A stretch of DNA of 64,000 nucleotides from assembly GCA_013396655.1 (NCBI GenBank), contig WBMV01000268.1:558001-622000 (forward strand), in the 5' to 3' direction. This DNA is from Campylorhamphus procurvoides (Eukaryota > Chordata > Aves > Passeriformes > Dendrocolaptidae). The position numbers and the translations under genes were made by a program. Below the pieces are notes generated by a model. The model saw only the letters and a list, made by a program, of their open reading frames with translations. It was not told where the DNA came from and made no database searches. Every line of letters starts with the position of its first letter. The first letter of the stretch is position 1. This document shows, in pieces, positions 37,451 through 51,000 of this stretch.

Positions 37451-39060
37451 TAGAATCATAGAATTGGTTTGGGTTGGAAGGGACCTTAAAGATGATTTAT
37501 TCCAACCCTCCGGCCGTGGGCAGGGACACTTTCCACTAGATCAGGTTGCTCAGAGCCTCATCTTGCCTGGCCTTGAGCACTCCCAGGGCACCAAGATGAG
37601 ACTGACTGATCTGTACCTTCTCATGACTTCCCTTTTCCCCCTTTTTAAAAGTGAGGATTATGTTTTTCATTTTCCAGTCAGTGGTAACTTTACTAGACTG
37701 TTACAACTTCTCGGATACGGTAGATATTGGTTTACCCACTTCCTCCACCAGTTCCCTCAGGACCCACAGATGCACCTCATCAGGTCCCATGGACTTGTGC
37801 ACTTTCAGATGACCTTAGATGGTCTCAAACCTGATCCTCTCCTCCACTGGGCAGTTCTTCATTCTCACAGTCCCTCTGACTTCCTCTTTCTTAGGATGTA
37901 CCACTCCTGAGCTTGGAGGAAGTGACCCTTGAATATAAACCATCTTTCTTGGATCCCTTTTCCCTCCAGAGTTTTGTTCTATGGCACTCTCTCAACTAGA
38001 CCCTTGAATAGGCCAAAGTCTGCCCTGCTGAAGTTCAGGTTATTGAGTTTGCTGTGCTCCCTCTCCACTGCCCCAAGGATCTCAAAATCCTCCATTTCAT
38101 AGTCAATACAGCCCAGGCTGCCCTTGAACTTCACATTCTCCACCAGCCCCTCCTTGTTGGCTAGAATAAGGTCCGGCACAGCACCCCTCTTTGCTGGCTC
38201 CTCTGTCACTTGGAGAAGTTAATATGAAAGCATTCCAGGGATCTCCTGGGTTGCCCATGGTCTGCTGTGTTGTCCCTTCAACAGATATCAGGGAGGTTGA
38301 AGTTCGTCCTGAAGACCAGGGCTTCTGGGTGTGAGAACAGTCCTATCTACCTGTAGAGTACCTCATGTGCTCAGTCTTCATGGCCGGGTAGCTGTCGCAG
38401 ACCCCCACTATAATGTCACCTGTCCCTGCCCTCCCTTCAATCCTGACCCATAAGTTCCTGGTTGGCTCCTCTCTCAACCTCATACAGAGCTCCTGAAGGC
38501 ATGTGCACGTCTCTAACTCCTTCTTGTTTATCCCCCATGCTCTGTGCACTTGCATAGAGAGGCAGTGAAGTTAGGTCCTCAGTGAAGCTGCCTTACTCCT
38601 GGAGTGTCTGGAATGTCTTTGTACTTCCCTTCAGGTGCTCTCCTGCTAACCTGTGATTCCTCTGCAGGCTCTGGGCATCTCCTGCTGTCCCTGGAAGGGG
38701 ACATCAAACTGATAGGACTGGAAAGCACTGAGGTTCCCCTCCCCTGGCACCTTTACTTTAAAGCCTTCTTCACCAGCTGGGCAAGCCCTTGACCAAAGAT
38801 ACTCTTCCCCTTCTCTGACAGATGGACCCCATCAGCTCCCAGTAGTCCAGATTTCTCAAAGTAGGACCCGTGGTCTAAGCAGCCAAACCCCTGGCTGCGG
38901 CCCCAGGCCTGTAATCATTTGGTGAGTCACCAAGTTCAACTGGCCCTTTCAATGCCCTTCCCTTTGACCAGGAGAACTGACAAAAAATAACTGCTCCTGA
39001 GTCCCTTAGTGCCTCTCCCAGGACTCTGTAATCCTTCCTGATCCTCCTGTTACAACAGTA
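37451..39060 (-). mobile_element. CR1 LINE retrotransposon, internally deleted, minus orientation
   Basis: The element lies on the minus strand with its 3' end at 37451, where the plus strand begins tagaatcatagaattggttt, the classic avian CR1 terminus. Read on the minus strand from 39060 there is first the end of ORF1, a SGNH-type esterase with the ADGVHLSEKGKS block and a stop near 38754. Next is ORF2, with endonuclease pieces including RAGTGDIIVGVC (about 38410) and the KEGLVENVKFKGSLGC region (about 38100). Then comes the reverse-transcriptase N-terminus with KVHKSMGPDEVH (about 37790). The RT catalytic core is missing, and the sequence jumps to the 3' end near 37600. There are many stops and frameshifts, so it is dead. 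CR1 copies are usually 5' truncated, so retention of ORF1 sequence is less common. Confidence 0.92.
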
Positions 39061-42000
39061 ACGTGATACTGCTGTTACTTACTCTGATACAAAAGCCTTT
39101 CATGAAGGCATCCTTAGGGCTTCAACACGTAAGGTGATTTTAAAGTGATGACCCTATCAAAAACTAAAGCGAAGAGCAAACCATTGCCCTACATGCAAGC
39201 AGGTAGATGGAGCTCACCTGATTGTAAATCAGTGCTGCTGCTCAAGCCAAAAGAAGGGGTAACTGATCATCTTTATAGGTATATTACTAAAATGTTGATA
39301 TTTATTCTTCCTATTTTCTTATTTTTACATCGACCTGTTCAGTCTAATTCCCCAGTTAGGTTGATAGAGCAGAGATTCAGATTTTGTTCTGGGAACTTGT
39401 TATGGGTACTATTCATGCTCCTCACTGACAAAGCAAAACGCAGTAAATCCAACCTGCTACCTCAGCAGTGGTGGGCTCAGGTGGTAGATGGGGGCAGCAT
39501 GACACAAAGAAGCCCCAGTGCAGTATACAGAGAATTTCTAGTGCTCTGAATGACTCTATTTACCTGGTGAAACAGTGACCACATTTTACTGCTTGGCAAG
39601 CTGTGGGACAAAGTTCTATCTTGCTTCTCTTTTTGCTCAAGCGTGAAATGCATGATGTACAGGCAGGCCAGGAAACATGTCCAACTGATCTGTGACATCC
39701 CTTCCACAATGTACCCTCAGACCAAAAAACCAGTGATACTTAGAAGAGACCAAGATCTTTCTGTGTCCTTGGCAAGGTGCTCCTTGATTGTCCAGTAGAT
39801 GAGTGGTGCTGGAGGCCTGTACTTTTCTATGCACGGTGATAATTACCAGTGATAAATAAACCCTTCACATACCAAAGTCCAAGGCATGTTATGAATAACT
39901 GGGGTTACAGCAAACTAACCCCATGGGCAAATCATTACATAATTGTCCACTACGGATATATGTCTATACAGCTTCTGAACTGTCCTTCAAGTTAAACAAA
40001 CCGCTCAAACATGGATCAAATTCATTGTGGCAGCTCATTCACCTGACAAACCCTCTTGAGACCCACAGAAAGTTTGGTCTGAACTTGAATGAAAACCAAA
40101 GGAACTGATGTAACACTGCTTTTAAGAGACAATTCCTACTCCACCTTGGCCAGGCAGCAATGTGTGCAGCCATGCCATTAGAAAGACAGGACTTGTCATT
40201 AAAGCCTTTGTTCTGCCTTTTTCCTCTAACCCCTAAGTCCAGAGGCTACAAGAATAATCAGTGAGCTGTGCCTAAAGCCTATAAGCTTGGAATCCATCTA
40301 TGGACTAATATAACTCAATATTCATCACTATCTAATTCACCATTCAGTCTTTAGTATAACTGCATGTATTTCTCTAGAATGTTCAGTCAAGCATCCTTAA
40401 TTATACTGGCTTTTCTGTATATTTACTAACTGAATGACTATTCACAGTATTTCTTTTAAGCTGTGTGTCATGTTCTTTGAAATGAATCTGAACTTTAACC
40501 TGTGTTACTGTCATCAGCCACATGCTGAGCTATCTACTATTACCCAATAAGTTTTTGGGTTGCAAATACTGTGATTTTTGTACTATGATACAATCCCCTT
40601 TCTAGTTACACACAAAATCTTGTGCAATCTTTTCTGGGAGGACTGAAATTTTCCTGTTTTGGCTCATCTCAAACGTATACACACAAAAGAAAAGTAAAAT
40701 AATCTTTTTTGTTTGTTTTGTTAGGTGACATAAAGACAAAAGATTTTTTAAAATTTGGAGTTGTGCTATATCTTGTCATTTTATCAAGAATTTCAAAGAT
40801 GTGATGTTTTCAATAAAGCCCAAATTCCTGCACAACCATAGTTATAAAAGAGTAAAATCCCTCCAGTTTAATAGGAAAGTATCCAGCACTCATATTCACA
40901 AAGAAAATAGGAAAATTTAAATTAGCCGTGTGCCGAAGGCTCACAAATCAGAAACACTAAGATAACAACAATCCAGTATTTGTTGTTTTGTAAAATTACC
41001 ACTATTTTTAAACAAAGCTGCTTAAGGTGTGGCATTAGCAAACATGAAACCTTGCTCCATTCTTCTTCATGTAAGCATTAGAAATGTTTGAACTCTGCCA
41101 TTGGAAACAGATTGTGCAAACCATCCCCAGCACATAGAACCTAGTTTTGAAGCGTGAAGAAACAGGTTTTGAATCACCAAGGAAATAGTACTGAAATATC
41201 TCTAGGTAAGAACAGGCGGGGAAACATTTCATCACATTCCATAACTCACAGGTCCAGCTGTTTGTGGCACGTGTCACAGCACTCCTCAGGAAACCTATTT
41301 TTCCACGTTTAGTTGCACAACACATGTGGCATGCCTTGACAGCCATATCAAAGCAGCATCTACTGGATGCAGGGGAAAAACTATGCAGAAAAGGCACAAA
41401 CGTCATAAAACTTTGCCCACATATTTCCCAGGCTGCAGCAACCAGCAGGTTAGGAACATTCCAATCTTGCCATCATGTTCAGGACACATTTGATAAGCAT
41501 CAGGAAACATATCTCATGATGTGCATGGGTGTAAGTCGGTGCTGGCAATATTGAGTGGTGCTGCATCCACATGAGGCATAGCAATAGCTTTTATAAATCT
41601 TGATTACAGTGGAAATAAAGAGTAGTTTCCCATCCATGCAGGCTGGTCAGTGAGCCACCAACAGCCTTCCTGCACTGCTTTGTGTCCCACCCACACAACA
41701 GTTCAGCTATTCTCCTGCTCTGGGGCCAGAGTCCTCTCCTCAGGGTGATGAGGAGCTGGCTGCTGTGGGCACTCGTGTCAGCAATTGCCACACACAAAGC
41801 ACTAGGTGACCCTTGCAGTCTGTCCCTGGGCCCCACATGCTCACCACATTTATCTCTGGACCCAGCGAGTGGCCTGGGACTGGTGTCTTCCAGCATGGCA
41901 GGAGGAGGATGGAAGTGCTGGTGTTCAGATAGAGAAACTATAACAGGCCAGAAGGGCATTCCCATGGTCATGGCTGGATGTGGCCAGAGGTTCCAGGAGG

Positions 42001-45000
42001 CATCTGGTGTTCCATATGGACCAGGGGTTTAAAGATGTTCTACAAAGGGCTTAAAAAGCAGCATCTAAATTTTCTTTGGCCCATACAGTGCTGACTAACA
42101 TCCTGTGGTCCAGGGGTTGAAGAGAGCCTGGCTCTAATGATTTGCTAAAGGTAAGCAGCAACTCTCTTGGCTGTGGGCAGGCTCTTCTGGAGTGGCAATG
42201 AGAGCTGCCTGCAGCGAAAAGGGTAGTTTTCCAGCTGCTCCACCTTACCCTGTCAGACGGTGAGGGATGGGTCCCTGGCTGGCAGTCCCATCCCACTGCT
42301 CTGGCTGCAGAGCGGTTCCTTCGTCTCATTCTTTGTTGACTTCATGGCAGCCCTCGCACAATCCCTGGAACTATTGCCAGGCATCTCTCTTTTGTGAACA
42401 CCCCCAGAGCTCTTATGTACTCAGTTTGAAGCAGCCTTCAAAGATGCGCTACTTCTAGTCTTCAAAAGAAAGTCACTGCAGCCCCCAGAGGGGAAGCATT
42501 TTCTGGCTTCCCTCCTCCCTGGCTTTCCCTTTCCTCCACCAAACTGCTTGCTTTTCTCTCCTCTGAAGTGCAGCTGTCCTTCCAGCCTCTGGGCCTTTAA
42601 CCTCACCTCATCAGCGTGAGGTAGGACTAATGTATTCCTCCTTCCCCACTCGTTTCCACCACGTCAGGGGCCTCTGGCAGAGAGGCAAGGTGCATTGGCA
42701 AGGTGTGCTCACCCAGAAGCCCTGCAGCACATTCCAGTGTTGCTGCTGCCTCTGCCCCACTCCTTCACCGCGACCAGGAAGATGTGGTGTTTGGGGAAGT
42801 CAGGCTGACAGCTCTGTTTGCAATACAGAACAACCCCTGAGCTGGAACAGATCAGGAGAACTAAGCTGTTTTCCCAACAAAGCCAATTCTCACCCTTTTT
42901 GTCACAGATCTCCTAATAGTTGGATATCCCCTTGCCCCAGGAAGTCCAGTTCCATGAAGGTAAGTAAAGGATAAAAAGTCACAGATTTTTTTTTTAATAA
43001 AATAAATAAAAAGCTATTTCCATCTTCATGGCCAGAGAACAAAGCCTGAAAATATGAACACAGACAATGTCAAATACAAAATGGTGCCATGGGTGTGTGT
43101 GCTGGGTAGGTACTGCCAGTGCTGTGTGGCTCCCTGTCCTGGAGACCTTCACCAGCACCTCCTCTAGAGAAAGCAGCCCAGGCTGTAAACAGTTGTGCTC
43201 AAAGTTCAGTGAATAAACAGAAGTACAAGCACAAGAGGAAAAAAACTAGTTTTCCAAAATATGTGACACCCCCCTACCCCACCTTATTTTCACCATGGAA
43301 GGACAGAGTTGGGAGCATGTCCGTCTGTCTGCTGTCTTCAAATTCTGTCAAACAGGCAAACAGCGTCAATGATCCTTGCCGTGGAAACCTGTCTGGAAGT
43401 AAGCTCTGACAGTCTCACATCTGGTCCCTCTGCAAGCCTTTCTGGGCTAACCTCTTCAAAGTGCAGGAGGCACACACCATCTGCAGGCTGGATCAGAGGA
43501 AGAGGGAATGAGATTTAATTAAGATGACTTCGCCCTCCAGTCAGGTTGTTTAAAAATTTATTTCAGTTCTCCTACCCTCTCCATTAAACTAGCAAGCTAG
43601 AGGGAGCAATGCACCCTGAAATATTGATTCTGTCTCTCAGATGGCAGTGACCTACATTTGCATGATGCCCAGGACTGTTGCTGTCCCACCACTCTACACA
43701 CTGGAGGAATGATTAAGGTGCTGGTTTGGATTAGAGGCAGAGTCTGACATTAATCCTTTAATTTCTTTTAAATGCACTATGATTCATTATCTCAGGCAGG
43801 ATCCCATATCAGGTGCATTAAGAAAGCTTTGTGAGAAGCAAGCTGAAGATGTTTGATCAAAGCTATGCCCTAGGCAACATGAGAGCACTTCCCAGCCTAC
43901 TACAGCTGGTTTCTGTAAAGCCAGACAGCACCGGTTGGAGTGCTGGAACTGACTAGAAGAAAACTTACATGTGTTTAATTTTTTTCCCCAATATTTTTTC
44001 CCTCCAGCTTTTCAGTCATGTCAGTTCTACCCAACAACGAACAACTAAAGGCCAAATTCAATTCATCTTTGATTTGCACCTGGAAAGCTTACGTCATCTT
44101 CACTGAAGGCTTGCTAAGTGTGGCAGATGAGCATTCAGCTGGGAAAACATCAGCCTGGCAGAGATAAAGTCATGAAACTCTTGGGAAATGCCATGGTTGC
44201 TGAGCCCTGCCCATAGCAGTGCTGCTCAGGATGCAGATCTGCTCCAATTAAATAATGCAGCATGCAAATTATGGGGAAAAGAATTTGAGAAGGAATTTAG
44301 GATCTGTGAATAATTTTGACTTCAACTCTCACCAGTTACATATTCCATGGTGTATTGCATAGTCAGTTAGTCCCAAGAACAACTGAGTACCTTAAAATTA
44401 TATTCGTACAAAATAAACACTTTAGTGCCTCCTAACTGTTAGGAGTCATGAACGCAGATGCTATTTCATGTGTTGTGCCTGAAAGAAGTGGCAATTTCTT
44501 AGCCTACTGATAGCAAAAGGAGTTGCATGTGTCATCAGTGGAACTTGCTCACTATCAATAATCTTCACAGGAAATTACTGTGAAGGGAGCAAGCCTGGCT
44601 CAGGAGCAAAGCTACACTGATAGGAGACTGCAAACACAGCAGTAATGTGGGTTCTTCCAGGTTCCTCTCTAATAATCTAATCAGTGTCATTAAGGAAACC
44701 TTTTAAGAACAGTTTGGGATGCCTGGTGACTCTACGCTTCATGGTCCAAACATTTGTTTTGTTTAGTTTTCCTGACATGCCCTCTGTTTCACCAGCAACA
44801 AATTTGGCTACACTGCTTGCCGTGGTGTTCAACTCAGCAATCATGTTTCTTTCGCACCAGAAGGCCACCAGGCTGCAGTTCTAGCAGCGCTTTCAAACAG
44901 GGTTCCCAAGGCTTAGCACTGCACATGGAACAGGAAATTTGAGCCTAGAAGTCTGCACACAAAAGCTGGTGTATTTGTGCCTGAATCTGGTGCTTGGCCA

Positions 45001-48000
45001 ACTGCAGGAGAAACTGATTGAGGCAAATGCAGCAAACCATTGCTGATGGATAGCTCTTCCAGGTCTGGAATATTGCTGAATGCTTATGGGAGTGCATTTC
45101 TAGTGAAACTCTTATCTCCTAAACTCTCCATGGCAGGCTACAGAGCAGTGTTCTCACACAAGCCACTGTGGGTGAGGATTCATCTTCAAGTGCAACAAAG
45201 CAAATAGTTTCTGCTCACACACGCCTTATTCTTCAGGAGAGCGTGTAGCCATGCCTCTTCTGCCTCCACCCACAAGAAATCAAAAAAACCTTGAAAAGAT
45301 TGTGACAGTCAGATAGGATTAAAGCACAAAACCAAATAGATTATGGCCAGTCTATGACCTGTTTGGGCAGATGGGTGCAGACAGCAGAGGTTTTCTGCCT
45401 GTGCTCTGGGCTGGCATTGCAGGAGCCTGCTTTGATCTGGAGGCAGGCCAGTGCTGCATTCCATGCAGCCCAGCATGGTGTTTCACCTGGCAGTGGGCAA
45501 TGCAAGGCAGTTCCTGTGGGAAGAAGCAAGTGCCTTTCAGGGTGGGCAATTCTGATCGAATGTGCTTTCACGGGTGGCAGGGAGGGGCAGTTCAGGTCTG
45601 TCTGTACTTCCTCCAGTGCAGGAAAAGAGCTGGAGAAACTTGTCCTTCACGGTTCCAGGTCTTCAGTCCTTCCCTCCCAGGCTCACAGTAGCTTTTCTGT
45701 GCAGCAGAGCTCAGCAGAAAAGGCTGTGTTGTCCAGGGAAGCACAGGGTGCTGCAGTCCTGTTGACTTCATAGCACTGGAGTTCCCACTTGCCTGCTGGC
45801 TGGGAGGGACTGGTTTGGCACTGCTTAGTACAAGCCATAGATGCCATCATACAATGCCCTGTGCCAAAGAGGCACTTTCTGACAAAGTACCCCAGCACCC
45901 ATCCAAAGTAAAACCTGTCCTGGCTTAATCAGAGTCTGATGAAGATTCTGCATCTCCTTTATGACTCTTGCAGCAGCATACGGCTCTGAATTAGCAAGGT
46001 AAACACACATCTTCTTGCACAGCTTGAAATCAACTGAACCAAAAAGCTTGGAACATGGCCACATGGCAGGCTAGGCAGGTATTTGGTGATACAGCCCTAC
46101 ACTGTGTCCTAGGTAAGAGTGTGCTTTTGCCCATCTGATCTGGTTTGTCATTGAGGTGTTCCTGAGAACTCCTGACTCCCCTGGAAACTTTGACAGGCAG
46201 AACAGGAGTTAAAGTCAAGAGAGTGAGAAGATTGATTTTGAGGAAATAATCCTTGGCTGTAGGGGAGGGGTTGGAAAGGCTGGAGCCCATGCCAGTGCAA
46301 TAACCTTGGGTTTCCCAGAGACACTCAGAGGGGCAGAGGAGCAGGCACCTTGGTGGTGTCCCACAGGGACACAGCTCTGTCCTTGCCCAGTGTCAGAGCA
46401 GGGCTAGCAGGTCACAGGAAACTGACAAAGCCAGAGCAGATTAAGTAAGGCAACACCTAGCAGGCCCATGTTAAGAAACAGACATTTTTTAGTATCTTTA
46501 AAACTAATGTTGTCACTGAGGGTTTTTTCCTGGTTGTTAATTAAACTCTCTGTCAGACAGAAGCAATTTTCAGCCTGTGACTTGAAAGACAAACTGAACC
46601 TCTCTTCAGAAGTCCCTGGAAATAAGTCCTTACAAAGGAAATACAGTCATTCTCCCAGGCTGCATTGCCTTGCCTCCACTTTCATCTTGGCATGAAATAC
46701 TTCAATCACTCTTTTTTTTTCACCCATAATAATGCAAGCAAGAGTCTAATAAACATAATCCTCATCCTCTGAGGCTCAGCAATGATCCATATGGCACATA
46801 CATAAGGGAAAATTAGTGATTAGACAGGAGTGGAATTCTCTGTAACATGATTACAGTATAAAAGACTGCAACAGAACCTCCTTGTATGCTCATTTTGCAC
46901 TATCAAGGAAATGGGGATTTTCAGAATTTTGCTTCTGTGACTGCCACTTTATACTGGTTATAAAGGGATTTTGGTTGAATAGCAGAGCTCAGACAAGGCA
47001 TGTTACTATTTAAGAACGGATTATATTTATGGGTTACCTAGAAATATTCCAAAGGACATTATGAAAGGCAATTGTGTGTCTCTGATGAAAATTGTGCCTA
47101 GGATTAAGAGTATTATTTGGTTTTCAGAAGTATGAGCTGTGTAACTTTTAAACCACCCTGGCTTTGCAGGTATAAAGTGATGCTGGGAAGTGTTTGCTCA
47201 ATGCAAGAATATCTCATTAATGTGAGCGTCCATCTAAGCAGAGCCCAGCTTTACCACAGCCAGCTGTGCCTCAGTACCTCGGATTAGTACCTTGTCAGCT
47301 ACCACTTTGGTTGTGCAGACTCTGTGTCTTAAGACTTTTCCTAGAAGTATTTGCAGACTCCCTATAAATAACCAGATACATTTGACACCACTCCCTTTCT
47401 TCCACCACCTGCCATCAAAGGCACCAGCACCCGGTGTCTCAGTGCTGCACCGACCCCAGTGGGGACAGAAAGGGGACCAAAAGGGTGGGAAGGAAGACTT
47501 AGTGCAACCCATATAATAGAGATCTCCAAACACACTAGCACAAGAAACACCAGCTAATCAAGAAATATATCATAAACTTGATGCATTTATAGCACAGTGG
47601 GACTATAATTGACGAGAAGAATGTTTTAATTGAGAACAAGAATATTGAAATCACTGAGTGCAAATTCTGAGTACTTTAAATAGGTTAAGTTTGCTCCAAT
47701 ATCTTGCTTATTGTTTAAGGTAAAAATAATTTCTAATTCCCAAAGACCCAAATATTTATGAAAAGCATTATGAATCTGATTTATTTGAAATGCAGCTCTA
47801 AAAAACAAATATGAACTGTTTCAAAGACATTTAAATCTAAGTAACACTTTTTACGATTCTGTAATGCTAAAATTGATCAATAAATGAATATTTTTTTTGT
47901 TATTTGTATTATCCTATAAATGCTGTTTCAGAGACAGCTTGTCTCTGTGTTTGATGACAAGAGAAGTAATGTGCTATTGCACAATTACATTATGTCCAAG

Positions 48001-51000
48001 ACAGGTTTCATTACGCTGTTTTTCCAACATCTGGCACCTCCCATGGGCTCTCTTGGACTGGTTTTTCCCAGACCTCATCCCAGCCTAGTTTCTCACTGGG
48101 GGCTCAGCCCCAGGACCCGGCTGGCTTCTCAGCCCTGCATCAGCCACCATCACAACCTCTTTCTCCCTTTTTTAATTACCTGTTAAAACCAGATTGTTTA
48201 GACACATCAAACTCACATTGAGTGGGTGCAGTATTTTTGAAATGTCACTGTTACCCTGTCATAGATGGTCTCACTTGCATGAGGTTAAAGAAACTAATTT
48301 AAAAAACACAAGGCAGATGCTGCAGAATGGGTCATAATGAGAAATAAGCCACAGAGAGACAGTGTAAGATGTTCTTCCAGATATTACCCATTTACAAGAA
48401 AATTTCACCTGTGGGAAGTCTTTGAACATTTTTACTCCGAATATTTCCTGAGTCCTTATATTGTCCCATATTACAAGTTTTGCTGTTCTCTCTCTTCTGG
48501 GAATACTTACCCTTTCAGCAGAGGTTCAGGACTACAGCACTTCATTTCAAACACATGCCACCAGTCCTCTGATGGCCTGATCAGAAAGCAGGGATGCTCT
48601 GTAAGGAGTGGACACCAAGACATTTCTTGTTGAAAAAAAAAAAAAAAGTGAAACTCAAGTGCTTTCAGCTCAGGTCCCCCACTACAATAAAGTCTGTCTC
48701 CTCCTGGTCTGATGCATGTGCCCCAGTGTGGTCCTACAGCCCAGCCACAGACCCCGAAAAGTGCATTTCTCATGGCTCATGTGCTGGACTCAGCTCTCTG
48801 CCAGCCTCTCTCTCCGAGTGGGTGCAGTCGCTGGAAAGGAGGCAGAGAGGACCAGCCTTCAGTCACCTGTAAGAATCTAATTCTCAAGTGACCACCATCA
48901 CCACTGGCTCCTCAGCTGCAGAATCCAGGTCCTGTACCAGCATGCAGTACCTCACCACCACCTGCCACACAGCTGGGAAGGGGCTGGACACCAGCCAGTT
49001 CTGTCAAGGCAGCTGAGGAGCCAAACGATGTCCTCATACAACCCAAGAAAAAAACTCTATCCTCTGCTAGGCCATCGTGGGCACTTGCTTGTTAATATTT
49101 GTGACACTGATGCTTTATGCATAACTGTATCTTACAAAGACCACAATAACAACCTTTAGGAATGATGCTGCTGAGGACACCTGATGTGACAAGGTCCTCT
49201 GGCTCACTCCTGGGCACCCAGTCCCCTTGTGGAACACCCAGCAAGGGGTGGCAGCTCTTGTCACCTTCCTGTCATCAGTGAGGTACACACTGAAGTGGAT
49301 GGGCACAAGGCACGAGAAACCTCACTGCAGCCTCATTTGGAACACTTGTTTTAACTTGAAAACATGCAACATCCACCCCAAACTTTCCTGCTCCATCACA
49401 GAAATGAGGGATGAGAAAGGACTCGCAGAGCATATGCAGGTAGGGCCTGACTGCTTTGTGAGTGACTCATAAGAACACAGCAAACTCAAAGTAAATGCAA
49501 CATGATTTATTTGGGGTTGGAATAAATTACAACTGTTAAGCATATTTTATTGCTTTATAAATTGTCTGCTCTTAAAAGGCATTAATATCAAACATAAACA
49601 AAACAAAGACACATTCAATTAGCAGTTCAGTTCTCTTAAGCTTCATGAACAGCTCAGTAGGGGAATTTCTTTATATGACTGGCTCATAAATTTGACTTTG
49701 ACATGCACTGTCACCATTCAGACATTGAGGGGACTGTAGATGTGTTCATTTGCTTTAGGACGTAATTTTTTAATGTAATTTTCTCTAAAATATACCAGTG
49801 ATTACCCAGTCCTTCATTCCCTACTCAAATACAAATCCCACTGCTTTCAAAAAAGCCCTTTAAAAGATATGCAGAAGGAGAGCTTTCAAGTCCAAACCAG
49901 GAATGAGTCTGGTCCCAAACTAAGTGAAAAACAAACTCCTTCCATGTTAAAACACAAAAATCCCACGCACAAAAAACGTGTCCTCCCATTCTGAAGATTC
50001 TTGCAAAAAGATCCCTTCATTATCTGAATGAACTAATGTGGAGAATGTCTATTTTTATTGTATAGTTACTACCTGCCTGAGGCTTGTATGAGTTTTGCTC
50101 AGCACCTGTACTCCTCCAGCTTGCAGACCCAGGCAAGTGCGGTCTGCCCTGAGCCCTGGGGGGTGAGAAGGTGCTCAGGGAGGCCAGGTGTGCTCAGCAC
50201 TATGCAGTGTCCATCCCTGCATGCACAGATGCCATGACACGAGCTGGATCTGACTAGCTCCAGCTAGACATGGAGGCAGAAAGAAGACCAAAAAGTCACT
50301 TCCTCAGCATCCTGGGGAGTCACAGCTCCTGAACACCAGAAAGGGAAAGAACATTGATAAGCAGCTCTCACTTCAGCACAAAAAAGGTTCCACCAAGGCA
50401 TCCCGTCCTGCTCTGACCCTCTTGCACTCCCGGGGTCGTGTGCTCCCCATGCCTCAGCTCCTGAACAAGCTCCCTGAGTTATTCCTGAGCAGGGAGCATG
50501 CACCTCTGCTCAGCTGGTCTGAAGCAGCACAAAATGAGCTGGCCTATGCCCTGTAACACTCTCCAGAAACAGAAACGGAGACTCCAGTCTCAACTAGCCC
50601 TTGGAACAACCAAGAAAGCTTGCAGAAAGTATCTCCAGGGCAGATTCTCTTCCTGCCACAAAACTAGCATTAAAAATAATGAGCTACCAGTACAGAAAAT
50701 CCTTCTAAAGTGGGCTCAGTATCATTCAGAAAGTTCCTCTTTAGGGAAGTATTTCTTCTCATAGCAGCCTCTAATGTTCTTGCCATGCCTACAAGAATGT
50801 GAACAGCTGAGTGAGATGCTAGAATATTTTACACTACATTACTGAGTGGGAATGGTTAAGTCTATTACTGGATCCAAGAAATATATGTGAAACTTAAAAG
50901 AAAATATTATTACATCGATCCTGGTGTATTTCAGTTTTCATCAGAATTTCATCAGTAACATATATATATATTTTATGTTTTTATGCATAATCGCATTTAA

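Noticed and set aside
37350..37910. Plus-strand open frame of 186 codons.
   Set aside because: It is the antisense strand of the CR1 element; the real, decayed coding sequence is on the minus strand.
45354..45773. Overlapping plus-strand open frames of 139 and 106 codons.
   Set aside because: Composition is Cys/Ser/Gly-rich without family resemblance, and both strands are equally open. Treated as chance.
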